A stretch of DNA of 64,000 nt from Uloborus plumipes (lineage: Eukaryota > Arthropoda > Arachnida > Araneae > Uloboridae). Below the pieces are notes generated by a model, which saw only the letters and a program-made list of their open reading frames with translations, had not been told where the DNA came from and searched no databases. The stretch is from NCBI GenBank assembly GCA_038373865.1, contig JAXGGA010001021.1, forward strand, positions 1 through 64,000. Direction: 5' to 3'. Shown piece by piece: positions 20,961 to 32,994 of the stretch (positions are counted from its first letter, which is position 1; the number at the start of each line of letters is the position of its first letter). The position numbers were made by a program, and so were the translations under genes.

Positions 20961-21467
20961 GGGGAATGTGGGGCAAAGTGAAATAGTTACGTTTACTTAC
21001 CTGCTTCAAAAGGAACAAATGGGAAATCTGTTCTAAAAATTGTTGTACATAAAGAAGGAATAATGTATTTTATAATACAACTTTCGTTGAAATTTTATTT
21101 TTCATCTTTGGCAGTCATTTTGTACTTTCATAAGTAAAGGAAATAAACTATTTCACTTTGCCTTGACAAATTACATCTAAATAAAGACTACACTGTACAG
21201 TGAGTGTTGCAGTAGATCTCAATTAATAGTTTAAATGATAATTCCAAAAATTTTATAATAACAAGAAGTATTTTTGAAAAACCACGAATATTACACAATA
21301 AAGGTATAAAATTTTTAAAACGACTTGTATAATTTTTTTCGTTGATCTTTGGAGCTACTTATTTTTTGACAGGAATCAACTATATGTCCATCAGGAACTT
21401 AGCTAAAATTTTCCTAGATAAATGGTGCTGCAAACTGTGAATTATTTCACTTTGCCTCACATTCCCC
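20961..21467. mobile_element. 507-bp MITE with TA flanks, GGGGAATGTG termini
   Basis: The left GGGGAATGTGGGGCAAAGTG (20961) and the right reverse complement ending at 21467 match over about 28 bp with one or two changes. TA dinucleotides lie outside both ends. A third copy of the CTATTTCACTTTGCC block lies internally at about 21147. No ORF. Confidence 0.78.
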
Positions 21468-21469
21468 TA

Positions 21470-22067
21470 TAACATTAAACTAAAGTATAAGATCAGCAAA
21501 TACTATCATAAACTGCAGTGAGGAGAAATTAAATAGAACTTTTAAAATGCCAATCAAATAAAATCCAGTTTTTTTCTAAAATTTTATCAAAAGTTTCAAA
21601 CTTAGTGGAAAGAGCATTCCAAAAATTTTACTATAGCTCATAATAATTTCTTGGCTGGTGGTTATTAATGGCTAACGTGGAATCTCATATTTTAACTCAG
21701 AGCATAACTGAATGAATCGATACAAAAGTTATTATCAAGGGAAATAAAATATGCTGCATTAAATATTCATCTTTTATAAGAAGTAAACAAAAAGAAAATC
21801 GTATTACAGAAAGCAATTGATTGAAATTCATGAAATTGATTTCATTTTTTGCGTTGGTAACTGCATTATGCTCCTCACTTAAATGAGAATATATTTTATT
21901 TTATGGCATTTTGTTTTGGAGTCACGATACAAGTGTTTACTTACGTTACCAGATTTGTGCATGATTTTAAAGTCATAATGATTTGTCCATAAAGTAAATG
22001 AAAATAATTTCTGAGTTTGATTTAATAGAAGTTGAAACTTCCTAAAACTACAACCTAAAATAACAAA
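21470..22067. other. Upstream region of first gustatory receptor
   Basis: AT-rich. No feature is recognised. Confidence 0.4.
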
Positions 22068-23141
22068 ATGACTCTTCAAAGATGTAGTTTGATCTCAGCA
22101 TATAGGTATATATTCATGTTGTTTGGTTCCAGCTTAATTTTTCGCACTTCTTCAAGAACAGTTTTTAAATATACCATATTTATTTTTAACTTATTTCTTA
22201 TCGCGTTTGGATTATGCTATAGTTTAAATAGATTCATGTTTGATGCAATATACCTCAAGTCTTTTTTAAGTTTTGTGTTAGTATCTATAACAATGACACA
22301 TCGGCATCAACTTTGTTCAAGCATGAAGTACATATTTATGATGTCTCTCAATTTAAGTACCATATAAGATAAATTTCACTTCCCAATAGTCATGAATATG
22401 TGGGCTATTTCAAGCACTTCCTTATCTCTTCTCATATCAGGAATTGATATTTATTCTTTCTTCAATCCTTTTATTACTACACGATCGGTCTACTTCACTG
22501 ATAGCTCCATAATTGACTTTAAATTACATCAAAAACAATTATTTGTGTTAATTTACTGCTTATTTTATAATATTTTCCGGTTTATTCCTATGAATGCATT
22601 TGCAATATTTTACACATTTTTTTGCTATCACTTTCGATCATGGCTTGCCAATTTTGATGGTCCCAAAAAGAAAAATACAATATCCGACGCAGACTATTTG
22701 TGCGGTTATAACAAAATTCAAAAAATGGTGGAACTGTTAGATTCCAGATTATCCTTCTTGTTGTTCACTTCGATTATGTACAGTTCTTGTTCCATCTACA
22801 TTGCCGTCATGTTCATCTGCCACCTAGCTACATTTCTCTCTCTCAAAGATGCAATATATACCTCTCTCAGCTGCAGCATCAACGTGGCAGTTCTTTTATT
22901 CATGAGTTCAAATGCTGCACTTCTGAATGAGCGACTCGGAGAAATGAACCTGAATGTAATGGAACTACTACAAGCCAAGACTGCTTTCAGTAATCAAGCA
23001 GTCCTTGTACGGATGAGGAACAGAAGCTTGACGATTTGGAAAACCGTTCCGGTGACCCGAAGTGTCATTTTCGCAATTCTTGGTTCAATCATCACATACT
23101 GCATGTTGCTAAAAACCATGTTATACACAGACCCTGATTAA
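22068..23141 (+). pseudogene. Gustatory receptor-like 7TM gene with a single in-frame stop
   Basis: This is a chemosensory receptor of the insect/arthropod Gr family type. The frame runs about 358 codons from ATG 22068, with TAA at codon 100 (22365-22367) the only lesion. Before it: SSRTVFKYTIFIF, MTHRHQLCSSMKYIF. After it: FHFPIVMNMWAI, IPMNAFAIFYTFFCYHFRSW, LLDSRLSFLLFTSIMYSS. The end is LTIWKTVPVTRSVIFAILGSIITYCMLL, which contains the TY motif of the last membrane segment in Gr proteins. The stop falls where the 25.9-kb paralogue has one more codon, so a small deletion plus substitution probably made it. An intact downstream frame suggests recent inactivation, a polymorphism, or readthrough. 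Confidence 0.82.
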
Positions 23142-24178
23142 CGCACAATGGTGCGGGTTCGTGGACCTGTGCCCCACAATTTTAAGGGCACCAAAATAGC
23201 TCTAACGTCTTCGTTTTTTCACGCGCATCTAACATTATACCATGTGTTTAGTGTGCATTTTAAGAGAATAAGTGTACAACCAATAGCGTATACATAGACT
23301 TAGAAAGTGCGCTCCACCGCAAGATTTGTAAGTGCGCCTTCATCCCTCATTGAACTTAAAAAAAATATATATTAACTCATAGTGCTTTTTTTCTGGATGG
23401 TGCGGCCTCAAACCTCACCCCCCCCCCCTCCCGCACCGCGGTGGCTGCAGGGGTGCTATGTGCGGGACTGTATACCATTGGCGCAACTGGAAAATATTTT
23501 TAGGGGGCACCCTGAAAACATTTTTCTCATCTGATTGGGTTCTCCGGGGGTTCTCCCTCAGAAATTTTTTGAAATATTCGTCCTGAAAATGCTGTTTCAG
23601 ATAGTCATTGGTGAAGTTAGGCGAAAGGAAGGTTCAGGGGGGGGGGACTTCCTTGAAAAATTTTAGATATTGAAGTCTTTAAAACACGATTGTATGCGAT
23701 AATTATTGACGTTAGGGTCAGGGATCTGTCCATCCGGGTTTCGTTTAGGCGCAACAGTAACATTGCCACAGGCACACAAACTCAGACACATCAAACTTAA
23801 AACCATCTTCCTTGTTACGTCTGTTGTTAAAAATCAATTGAAAGGAAGTGGTCAAAAATGGTGGTTCACAGACAACTTCGCATTTCAATAGGAGCTCAAT
23901 CTAATTTAAGTATACAGTCAGAACTCATAATAAAACTGCAATATTAGATCTTGCCGAACTTAATAAATAAATAAAACGGCGTATTGAATCTTAAAACGAG
24001 TATTTCGGGACGAATAATATATCAGTTGCCAGTAATTCAAATTGGAAATGTTTTTGTTTATTGCTTTATATTTATTGTCTTTATTGATTAACGAAAGGTG
24101 TTCTTAAACTTGCGATTATTCGATTTTAAAATCGCGACAGAAGTATGTGTATGCGAGAACAACTTTAACATATATATG
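23142..24178. other. Intergenic with transposon debris
   Basis: A poly-C run is at 23419-23427 and a poly-G run at 23637-23646. The region 23478-23700 (TTGGCGCAACTGGAAAATA and following) matches the repeat at 40168-40300 and the periodic array. Confidence 0.45.
23478..23700 (+). repeat. Dispersed repeat copy, GGCGCAACTGGAAAATATTTT type
   Basis: It shares (T/G)GGCGCAA-C-GAAAATATTTTTAGGGG, a GAAATATT(C/A)G(T/C)CCTGAAA block and a TTTCA(G/A)A block with 40168-40260. It is non-coding. Confidence 0.6.
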
Positions 24179-25049
24179 ACTAGCAAAAATACCCGGCGTT
24201 GCCTGGGCCAGTAAAAATATTGAGAAACAATTTATAATCGCTTTTTTTCCCCAAACTAAAAGAACTCAAAACGTACCGCTTTGACGATTTAAAATGTCGC
24301 TAAATTTGCGGTAACTGTTTTGGGATACCTAGGATAATTTTTCTCCCCTCCCTACTTTATGCAAATATGCTTAGGTATTATTAAGCCAGTAATTTTTGTC
24401 AAAGAAAAATTGTCATTTAATGCTAAGAAAATATTGCTGACCATGAAATGACGCTAAAAGTTTTTGTCCTAAGTGATTTCGAAATTAGTAGGGAGCATTT
24501 GACAATTATTTGTGCGAAAAACACAAATTAATGGTAATTTTAGTTTTGGGGTCTGATTAATTTCGTATGCGGATTACTTTCTGCTTTGACGTAAGTTTCA
24601 AAAGTTTTTTAATGACAACGTACGGAATCGGCCAAAAAAAAAAAAAAAAAAAACAACTTTTCTTCAACTGTGGGAGTATTATTTCGATGATTAAGATTTT
24701 GGCGCAGTCTACAAATATCAGACAACAATCGTTTTATTTTAGTTATATCGTAAGAAGTAAAGTATTATTACATAGTCTTTGGCGCCAGAACTGGCGTCAG
24801 TGGAAAACATTACCCATAATCTTAGTTATTATAATATTTTTGCAACAAATTCGGCAAGATACCTGTTCGATTGTATTCTAAGTGACCAATTGTAAGTACC
24901 GCCCAATCAACGCCAACAAATTTTTAAAAATACTGTAAAATTGTATTTAAAGTTCCATTAAAGTGGAAAATACTGAACCTAATCCATTTATTAGTTGCCA
25001 ATCTCTTCAAGCGATTACATTACCGATACTCTAAAACACTAAAACACAT

Positions 25050-25212
25050 ACTGTCGGCCCCGCTCAAACGAATACTGTCGGTTCCAAGAAATATTATTTG
25101 ATTAAGCGGAGAATTCGATTAAGCGGAATCTTTAGCATTGCGTCTATGGCATGGGAAATATCTAGTTCCAGGATATTTTATTCGTTTATCCGTTAGACGA
25201 TTAAGCAGGACC
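25050..25212. mobile_element. Small MITE-like insertion with ACTGTCGG(C/T)CC ends
   Basis: TACTGTCGGCCCC near 25048 and TACTGTCGGTTCC near 25073 face GCAGGACCGACA at 25203-25214. Between them are GATTAAGCGG repeats. It is short, non-coding, and inside the 24.2-25.8 kb repeat. Confidence 0.45.
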
Positions 25213-25736
25213 GACAAATTCACGAAACTTGTGAAAATAATTGATACAGTCAACAATTTACTAACAAAGGAATACAATTTATTCTAAAAAAATAATATTT
25301 TCACGCAGCAATGCACATTAAAAAACACATTGCTTAAGGATAAATATTCTACTTACACAACTAAGACTACAAAACGTTTTAAATACAAATCATGGTAAAA
25401 GCCTGGATATTCCCCATGAAGCTGGAAAAAAAACCTTCATGATTTGACTTGAGAAAAGCCTTGGACATTAAATACGGAAAGAAGAAATGATGCCCGCAAT
25501 TTTAGCTTTCGACAGGGAGTTGAGATGATACACTAAATACTGAGTTAGTTTGGTCAATGCCTTTTGATTTATGAGAAATATGTACCTTAAATTGGAATGA
25601 AAAAGACGCTACCGATCGAACTTTTTTGAATATCGTTATAAATTATAGCCTATGTGTTATTCTGATGTATATGCTACATTATGGTAAAAGTTTCATCAAA
25701 ATCCATTCAGTAGTTTTTGCGTGAAAGAGGAACAAA

Positions 25737-25790
25737 CATACATCCATCCATACATCCATCCATACATCCATCCATCCATCCATACAAACT
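25737..25790 (+). repeat. (CATC/CATA)n simple repeat
   Basis: Tandem CATCCATACATCCATC tetranucleotides at the right end of the interspersed repeat. Confidence 0.9.
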
Positions 25791-25901
25791 TTCGCATATA
25801 TAATAGTAGTAAGATTTTAAGAATATCTTCTAAACAGGTTTTGGTACATTAACTTCAATAATAGTATCAAAGTTCTAATAATATTTTATAGTAGAAAGAA
25901 A

Positions 25902-26960
25902 ATGTTTTTGATGCAAAGTAAATTGATAGCTCCATACTGGTACATAGTCATCTTGTTTTGTTGCAGTTTCATATTCATGTATAATGCAAGAGTAAAAATT
26001 TTAAGGACTGCAATGCTTTTGTTTGATTCTTTGCTAATATTTATGGGGGTTTACTGGAATTTAACTTGCTTAACAACTAACCAGCTCCATGTAGGTGCTT
26101 TCATTAACATAATGTTAATATTGATAAGTATGCTACATCGTTATCAACTTTCCTCCAAGTTCAGATACGTACTAAAGCTGTCTGCTAATTTAAGTAGTAC
26201 CATGCGTGAGAGTAAATTTCAATTCCCAGTGCTGTTGAATGTTTGGGCAATTCTGAGTACTTTTACTTGCCTTATTGTGATAGCAATCAATATTTACTTA
26301 TTTTCTAATCAATTTAAATACTTAGGATGGGTATTTGACAACGACACCGGTATTTGCTCAAATCAACTGTTTTTAATCATTTATTGCATATTTTACTTCG
26401 CTTTTCAATCCATCCCGATCAACACATTCGCAGTGTTATACACTTTTTTCTGCTATCACTTGCGCACGTGGATTTTAAATTCTCGCATTCGCGAAAAATC
26501 GGACACATCTCTCTCCGAATACCTGTGTAGTTGCTATGAAATCCAAAAAGTGGTGGTGCTGCTGGATTCAAAACTGTCTGTTCTACTGTTCACGTCGATC
26601 ATGTACTGTTCATCGTGCATATACATCGGCATCCTGTTCATCTGCCACACAACGGCATCCTTTTCAGTTGAGGATATCGTATGTGCGTTTTTGAACTGTA
26701 CTGTCAATATCACAGCTCTTTTGTTCATGACTGTAAATGCTGCACTTCTAAATGAGAGTTTCGCGGTACTGAATCTGAAAGTGATCGAGTTATTACAAAG
26801 GAAAGGCACTTCGCTCAATCTGGCAACCCTCGCTCGAATGAAAAAGAGGAATTTGACTATTTGGAAAATCGTTCCGGTGACCAGGAGCGTTATTCTCGCA
26901 ATCTTTGGCTCCATAATTACTTACTGCATGTTGTTGGATAACATTTTTTATAGCAAATAA
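25902..26960 (+). CDS. Gustatory receptor-like 7TM protein, intact
   Basis: 352 residues, single exon. It is a predicted ligand-gated chemoreceptor channel in the plasma membrane of sensory neurons (inference from family). Hydrophobic stretches are at about 11-27, 35-51, 66-77, 113-133, 156-183, 226-249, 258-279 and 327-346. The closing GSIITYCMLL (336-345) corresponds to the conserved TY motif in the last membrane helix of arthropod Gr proteins. It is a clear paralogue of the broken gene at 22068-23141 (shared FCYHLRTW/FCYHFRSW, LLFTSIMY, NAALLNE, LTIWK-VPVTRSVI) and lies 2.8 kb downstream on the same strand. The start ATG 25902 gives the expected N-terminus aligned to the paralogue. The ligand cannot be told. 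Confidence 0.85.
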   Translation: MFLMQSKLIAPYWYIVILFCCSFIFMYNARVKILRTAMLLFDSLLIFMGVYWNLTCLTTNQLHVGAFINIMLILISMLHRYQLSSKFRYVLKLSANLSSTMRESKFQFPVLLNVWAILSTFTCLIVIAINIYLFSNQFKYLGWVFDNDTGICSNQLFLIIYCIFYFAFQSIPINTFAVLYTFFCYHLRTWILNSRIREKSDTSLSEYLCSCYEIQKVVVLLDSKLSVLLFTSIMYCSSCIYIGILFICHTTASFSVEDIVCAFLNCTVNITALLFMTVNAALLNESFAVLNLKVIELLQRKGTSLNLATLARMKKRNLTIWKIVPVTRSVILAIFGSIITYCMLLDNIFYSK

Positions 26961-26994
26961 TATTGTTTTTTAACTAAAAAAGTGACGTCGTTTT

Positions 26995-27668
26995 TACAGC
27001 ATAACACAGCTAATTATATAGTAACAAACTGTAAAAACTTTAATTTTGCAGTTATAAACTGTAAAATTTTCTCATTGTACACTAATCAACTGAAAAATTG
27101 CTGCTTTACAGTAATAAACTGTAAAATTTGATAATTTTACAGTTTACTACTATTAATTTTAGTTTTAAACTGGAACCTCTGCTGCCAATATTATACTGGT
27201 GTTTTTAATAAGTACCGTAAAGTCGGGTTACTTGGACCCACAAGGAGGTTACTTGAGCCCACAGTAAAATGATAAAATCTGGGTTTGGTACTAGCATTAG
27301 AGACTGCAGAGTGCTTCTACCTAGAGGAGAAACGAGGAACTACGTGCAAGTCTTCAACTAATAAGTACCAAACCTAGATTTTATCATTTTACTGTAATGG
27401 GCTCAAGTAACCCCCTAGGGTTCAAGTAACCCGACTTTACGATATAATATAGCTAATTTTGTGGTAATAAACTGTAAAATTGTGGTAATAAACTGTAAAG
27501 TTGCTGCTTTACAGTAATAAACTGTAAAGTTGCTGCTTTACAGTACTAAACTGTAAAGTTACTGATTTACAGTAATAAACTGTAAAATTGTTAATTTTGC
27601 AGTTTATTACTGTGCATTTTTCAGTTTTAAACTGGAACCTCTGCTGCCAGTACTATACTGTAAAAACA
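26995..27668 (+). repeat. Repeat cluster of TTTACAGTAATAAACTGTAAA units, split by a MITE
   Basis: Units built on ACAGTAATAAACTGTAAA (itself partly palindromic) recur about ten times. Two longer segments (about 26995-27205 and 27445-27668) each end with TTTAAACTGGAACCTCTGCTGCCA. They are two copies of one element, interrupted or joined by the MITE at 27215-27442. Confidence 0.75.
27215..27442. mobile_element. 228-bp MITE with ~75-bp inverted repeats
   Basis: The left end CCGTAAAGTCGGGTTACTTG and the right end are inverted repeats extending about 75 bp (GGTTACTTGAGCCCA, GTAAAATGATAAAATCT, GGTTTGGTACT). The ends are bounded by TA on both sides. The unique middle is about 75 bp. Confidence 0.83.
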
Positions 27669-27669
27669 A

Positions 27670-29153
27670 CACTTTATTTTTTGCATTGTTGTTGTTATGG
27701 AAAGTATAAGTGATTACTAGAACCATAAGCGGCTGGTGCACCAAAAAAAAAAGGGGGAGTGGGGCGGCACCTCTATAGTTGATTTTTTTTTTTAATTCCG
27801 TTAGATTATTAGATTTTAACGTCATTATTGATCAAGTGGCCTTCTTAAGAAAAATTGGAGAAACCTCTTCAAAAATCGGGACTGATAAGAACATCAACCC
27901 TGGAGTTCCCTCGTTCCTATCATCGAAGATGACTAACCAGTTAGAGATCCTCCGGAAAAGGACACATAAGAGCCCCCCCCCCCCCAGCAGACCCTACTTC
28001 AAATTCAAAGTTCCTTTTTAATTTTTGTGAATTAACTCGAGAAAAATGTAAAGTACACTGATTAAGTCAACTCTTTTTTTTTTTAAACACGTGAATCGAC
28101 CCAGTGGCGGGTCCAGAGGAGAGAAACTTTTTAAAAATGAAAACTAGGTCTGGCATATTTAAAATTCTATTAATTGTACCACTATTTTTTACATAGAAGC
28201 AAATATAGTTTTTTTTTTATCCAGCCTTTTCAAACAATTCTTCAGACAATAACATCTCCAGCTAAAACAGGAAAAAGAACTATTTTCTAATTTGGTGGAA
28301 ATCTTTTCTTTTTAAGCATTTGTTTTTTCCTTGCTTAATTTTTTTTATGCCCTACTTCTGATTCTGACTCTTGGTAAAGTTCGCAGAAAGATCTTTGTTC
28401 AGCTATATGCAGATTTAAAACTACTTTGCAAACGAGAATGCATGAAGATTGAGTGACTTTGTCTATTACAATCTCGTAGGTATATAACTATATTTATAGA
28501 AAATTACATTGATAGAATCACAATTTATCCGTGCAAAAACTAGGATTTGGGTTTGTCAATGTCTGAATAAGAGTTTTACCTTTGATGAACCAATGATTAT
28601 AAAAACCTTCAAGAAGCACCAAAATCTCTACACAACACCTATTCAGATTTCCTTTTTGAGCATCTCAAGCTTACTGAAGAATATAAAATTTAGCTAGTTC
28701 CCCCTTAGAACTGAGCTCATATTTTGATGAAAATTACATAATCAGAATTTTCAAACTCTTACTAAACACGAATTTTATTAAATTTATTTATTTATTTATT
28801 ATTATTATTATTATTATTTTTTTTTTTTTTTGTTTTTGTTAAAGTATTCACCATAACTTGTTTGGTATTTTTTCAGTCATACATCAACTGATACTTTTAA
28901 ATAATGTTCTCTAAGTTTTAGAAATGGATTAATGTTGGCTAATATTTACTGCGATTGTCTTTTAGTTTTATTTTGCTAAAATTTCAGCTACATTGCATCA
29001 AATTTGCAAATGAAAGTAAATTTACGTGCTTGCATGTTAGGAAATCTAAATTTTAATCGTATTTTTTTGTTTATAACTAATGTATGAAATTTCATAGTTA
29101 ACTATTGAAGAAGTCTTTGCCAAAGCACTTTTTTTATAAATCAGTCCCTTCCC
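27670..29153. other. Intergenic, low complexity
   Basis: A poly-C run is at 27971-27983 and (ATTT)n/(ATT)n at 28777-28830. No gene. A CCCAGTGGCGGGTCCAG fragment at 28099 resembles a transposon end. Confidence 0.4.
28777..28830 (+). repeat. (ATTT)n/(ATT)n microsatellite plus poly-T
   Basis: Tandem TTTA then TTA units followed by a T run. Confidence 0.88.
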
Positions 29154-29415
29154 CAGGCCTGTCATTTAGGGGCAGGGGTGTCAATTGCCCCCCCCCCCCA
29201 GGCTTTGAAAAATCAATGTATTTACATATAAGTGGGCGTGGTTTTTGCTGTTTTCCGATGAAATTGCAAGGGGTGTCAATTGCCCCCCCCCCCCCAGGCT
29301 TTGAAAAATCAATGTATTTACATATAAGTGGGCGTGTTTTTTGCTGTTTTCCGATGAAATTGCATTGTGTTTTCACCCTTTGCCCCCCTCTAAAAAACGT
29401 GAAATGACGTCCCTG
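29154..29415 (+). mobile_element. Non-autonomous hAT-like MITE, copy 1, with internal duplication
   Basis: The ends are CAGGCCTGTCATTTAGGGG and TGAAATGACGTCCCTG, partly inverted. A 95-bp block starting GGGTGTCAAT (29176, repeated at 29271) and containing poly-C, TCAATGTATTTACATATAAG and TGGGCGTG is tandemly duplicated. It is the same family as 47943-48109 and 60644-60824. Confidence 0.7.
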
Positions 29416-32400
29416 GCTTCCCCCTTACTCCCCCTTCTTACATACACAGAGGATGGCCCCCTCCGAGAACTTGTTCTGGACACGCTCCTGCGACCAATAC
29501 TAACAGTTTTCGATTGATCGATAACTTGAACTTAGAAAAGTGGAGGGGCGATGCCCCTTTCCTTTTGAAAGTGGTGGGGAAGTCGCTCCCCTGTACGAGC
29601 CGCCAATGATTAGAACTACTAGAACAGCAGTACTCAACATTTTCTCTTGGTCCATATACTCATGATTGCACAAGAATTGCAAAGTAAACAATAATTAAAA
29701 GCAATGTTCTTTTTTTTTTTTTTTCAAAAGCTCACTGAAGTCATCTATTAAAATACATTCAATTGTTACAAAGAAAGAAAACAAAAATATGGTGAAAAAA
29801 AGAAAACTTTCAAAAACTCTTTTGAACTGATGACGACTTGATTCGAAAAAAGCTTCAAAAATCTATATTACTTGAAAAAAAAATCAAAAAACCCAAACCT
29901 AAGAATTTACGCTTGCTTAAATTCAGCAGTGAGATGAATCTTCTAACTTTATTAACAACTAACGTTATGATAACTATTATTCATTTTTGCTTTGGGTAAC
30001 GAATTAAAAGCTTATCCCATCCACTAGAGAGCAGATCAATTGGTAATCGGTTAATATGTTCATCCGTGCATCAAGCATCCCCAGCGCATATCCTACTAGG
30101 GTGAGCAGAAAAATCCTTTTTTTTTTATTTCGATGATGGGTATTGCTGCAAAGGTGCCACTGGGGAAGCAACATGCATATTAAAAATTTTAAATTTCTTG
30201 GTCAATTTCTTGCTCAAAGTTTGGAAAAAATGCAATTTTTTGATATTTTTAGCAAATTATTTTTTAAAAAAAATTAGCTCCTAACATCTAAAAATGCATT
30301 ATATGTAACAAACAATGAAGTTACTTCAGATAAGTAAGAAGAAAATCGCATATTAACGTTAAAACAAAATTTAATTTAAAACGTAGGAAAAAAAATAGGA
30401 AATTGCCAAATCTTCTAGCCATTTGTGGAAAAAGAAGGAATTATACCACAGACCTCAATTTTTTAATGGAATTTCTGTGCTCCCAATGGCACCTTTTCCG
30501 CCCTAGTCGTTATCGAAAATGGATTTTTTTTAAAAATAATTTGATAGAAAGTCTTGAAAAACTGCATTCTTTCCAAACTTCAAGGCAATTGAGGCAGATC
30601 AAGAAATTGGCCAAAAAATTTAAAATTTTTTATGTTGAAATATGAACTCGTGTAGATAAAAAGAAGGAATTCTGTAAAAGTTGTTTTTCCGTTAGTGCAG
30701 TGCTGACGCAGGGAAAATAACTTTTATTCGCCATTAGGGTGAGTTCAAAAGTGACTTGTAAACGATTTCTGACAACAAAAAAAAAGCTGTTTGACATTCT
30801 TAATTTGGGATAAATAATTTAAAAGAATAAATGAATATTTACGTATTTAGGTCTCGCTTGACCATCATGAAATGAGACAAAAGTTTAAAAAAGGGCGCAA
30901 TTTTATTTATATTTTTATGTTTTTAAATTGAAATAATTAATTTTGGTTTTGTTCCAATACCATTCAAATGATTTTTTAACGCTCTTTAAATGCAAAATCT
31001 TGAAATGTATTTATATCATTTTACAATTTTCCAACAGCGCATAAGCTGAAAATTTCGTAAAGTTAACTAAGTTACTTTCTGTCACAATGCTCGCATTTTA
31101 CTTCCGCTTTTTAATTGTATCCAAAAACAGTGAAAAATAAAAGAAGCTATCAAGTTAATTTTGTTGATAAATTTAATAAGGTAATTTCAAAGCTGATCGT
31201 GAGCAAGCACATAGATTTTAAATTTTTCAAATAACGTTGACTTTCGAAGTATTCTTCGAAATGAATTGCAAAACTAAAAAACTTTCAAATAAAATATCAG
31301 AAGTATTTTTTTAATTCTAAAGACTATTTCTTTTTATAAGCTTGCTTTGCATTAAAAAGTATCAAATAAAATAAATGTATGATTTCTTAATCGCAATGCT
31401 CAAAAATTGCAATAACAATATTTTTGCATTTCGGTTAATTCTAAAGCATGTAATAAAATTTGAATTATAAATCTGAGAGAACAAATAGGCGGTACACAGC
31501 TAAGTACAAACAGCTTTTACTATACCGCCTATATTTCTTCTTTTCCCAATTTTTAATTCAAACTTTATTGGCTGCTAACCATGTAAGTGCTGGGAAATGT
31601 AAATAAAAATGTTAAGTTACATTGTTTCCCGTTTGATATCATTGGAAAGCAGGTGAAAGCTACCCTTGGTGATACATATATGTGAAAATTAGAAAACTTG
31701 GAATAAATATTTTAAAATGATTCTTTCTGAGTGAAATTATTTGAAGGCTATTCTTCATTCAATAAAATGTTTCGTTTGGAATAATTGTCCCCAATGTGAA
31801 TTCTTAACGTAACAAATAAAACATCATTTGTATTTAAATTTAGAGCAATTGCGGAAAATTTTAGAGCAATTAAATAGTTTGATAAATCATAGATAGATGC
31901 ATACATTTCTACATTAGATACGATCAAGACAAAATCGAGATAAACCTGAAATGTATCGCGAGTGTCAGTCAATATATATCTCATTTAAGTGTTTTAAATT
32001 GACTGCAAAATTTCATACACAATACCAAAAAAGAAGAAAATAATTATTTAAATAAAAACGTTTTTAATTTACCATGTTTTTAAAACAAGTTAAATTAAAA
32101 AATAATTTATCTAAGATACGCATAAATTTAAAACCACATAGACATCCAGAACTTCTTGAAAATAGTCCGCAAAAATTTTGATAGGGAACTTTGAATCGCT
32201 GTCAAAATACTTAAATGATCAAATGGAAAAACACGGGACGCGAGTTCTACATAATCATAAAAGGTGTAAGGAGAAGCAATCAGCGAGAAAACTTAACACA
32301 TCAGTTAACATTATTTGCGGTGCCATAAAATTGTCAGTAAAATTTTAATGCAACTATTAACTTTTGCTCAAGCCCAAGGTCATACAAGTATTTTGACAAC

Positions 32401-32994
32401 TATTAAAAATTCCCAGTCACAGATTCTTATAACAATTTTTAAGTTCAGAATCTCTATGGAGCTTTAAATCTACACTTGGCTTAGAGAAGTTATTTTTAAA
32501 TTTTTAGTTCGTTTTAGAAACATGGTAAATTTAAAATCTTTTTCGGTAAAATAATTACTCAACTCATTTATCTGCGTTATTTCATTCTATAAAATCTGCT
32601 TGCAAAAAGCAAACCTCTGGCTTTATGAGCTGTAAGCTATCCACCAAGCCGGCGTTAACCAGAACAATTTTGACATCATGAACTATGAGTAGGAGACACC
32701 AGAAAGCTGAAACTAAAGTGATATATTTTTATAAAAAATAAACAACCTGCAGTGAACGAAAGTACATTCAAAAATATTAGCAGGACTGATGAGAATGTCA
32801 AAGAAAAGAGTTTCCGTCCGAAATAATTTTTGATATTTGCTGGGACGTATGTGTTTGTTAAGCTCGAAAGAGTTAAGGCAGAAATTCAAGCCTGTGCCTG
32901 TGACACACTTTAGTTGCAAAATGCTTGTAGTTAGCAACTCACTTTATTATTCAGTTCAGTTCAAGGAGTAAAATGTGAAATTATTTCATCAAAA
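29416..32994. other. Intergenic AT-rich region
   Basis: No gene. It contains an imperfect inverted repeat at about 30150-30640. The short frames at 30403 and 31748 match nothing known to me. Confidence 0.4.
30150..30640. repeat. Imperfect inverted repeat (MITE-like)
   Basis: The left segment (GGTGCCACTGGGG, AAAAATTTTAAATTTCTTGG, TCAATTTCTTG, AAGTTTGGAAA) recurs in reverse complement in the right segment around 30485-30640. The arms carry several indels. Confidence 0.5.

Larger units (their letters stand above)
24179..25814. repeat. Interspersed repeat starting ACCCGGCGTTGCCTGGG
   Basis: The left edge GCAAAAATACCCGGCGTTGCC is a motif widespread in arthropod genomes. The right edge has TTTCATCAAAATCCATTCAG, a (CATC)n simple repeat (25737-25790), then CAAACTTTCGCATATATAA and TAGTAGTAAGA, like the 3' ends of many arthropod non-LTR or unclassified repeats. 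The class is not certain. A MITE-like insertion lies at about 25050-25212. Confidence 0.5.

Noticed and set aside
22796..26914. Minus-strand ORFs within the receptor genes (22796-22978, 26534-26914)
   Set aside because: Antisense shadows of conserved receptor coding sequence.
29824..29865. CTGATGA followed by GAAA, looking like another hammerhead
   Set aside because: The bases flanking GAAA cannot form stem II (10.1-11.1 would be C-C), and stem I does not pair.
32783..32820. CTGATGA near GAAA on the plus strand
   Set aside because: No stem II complementarity between the boxes; judged chance.
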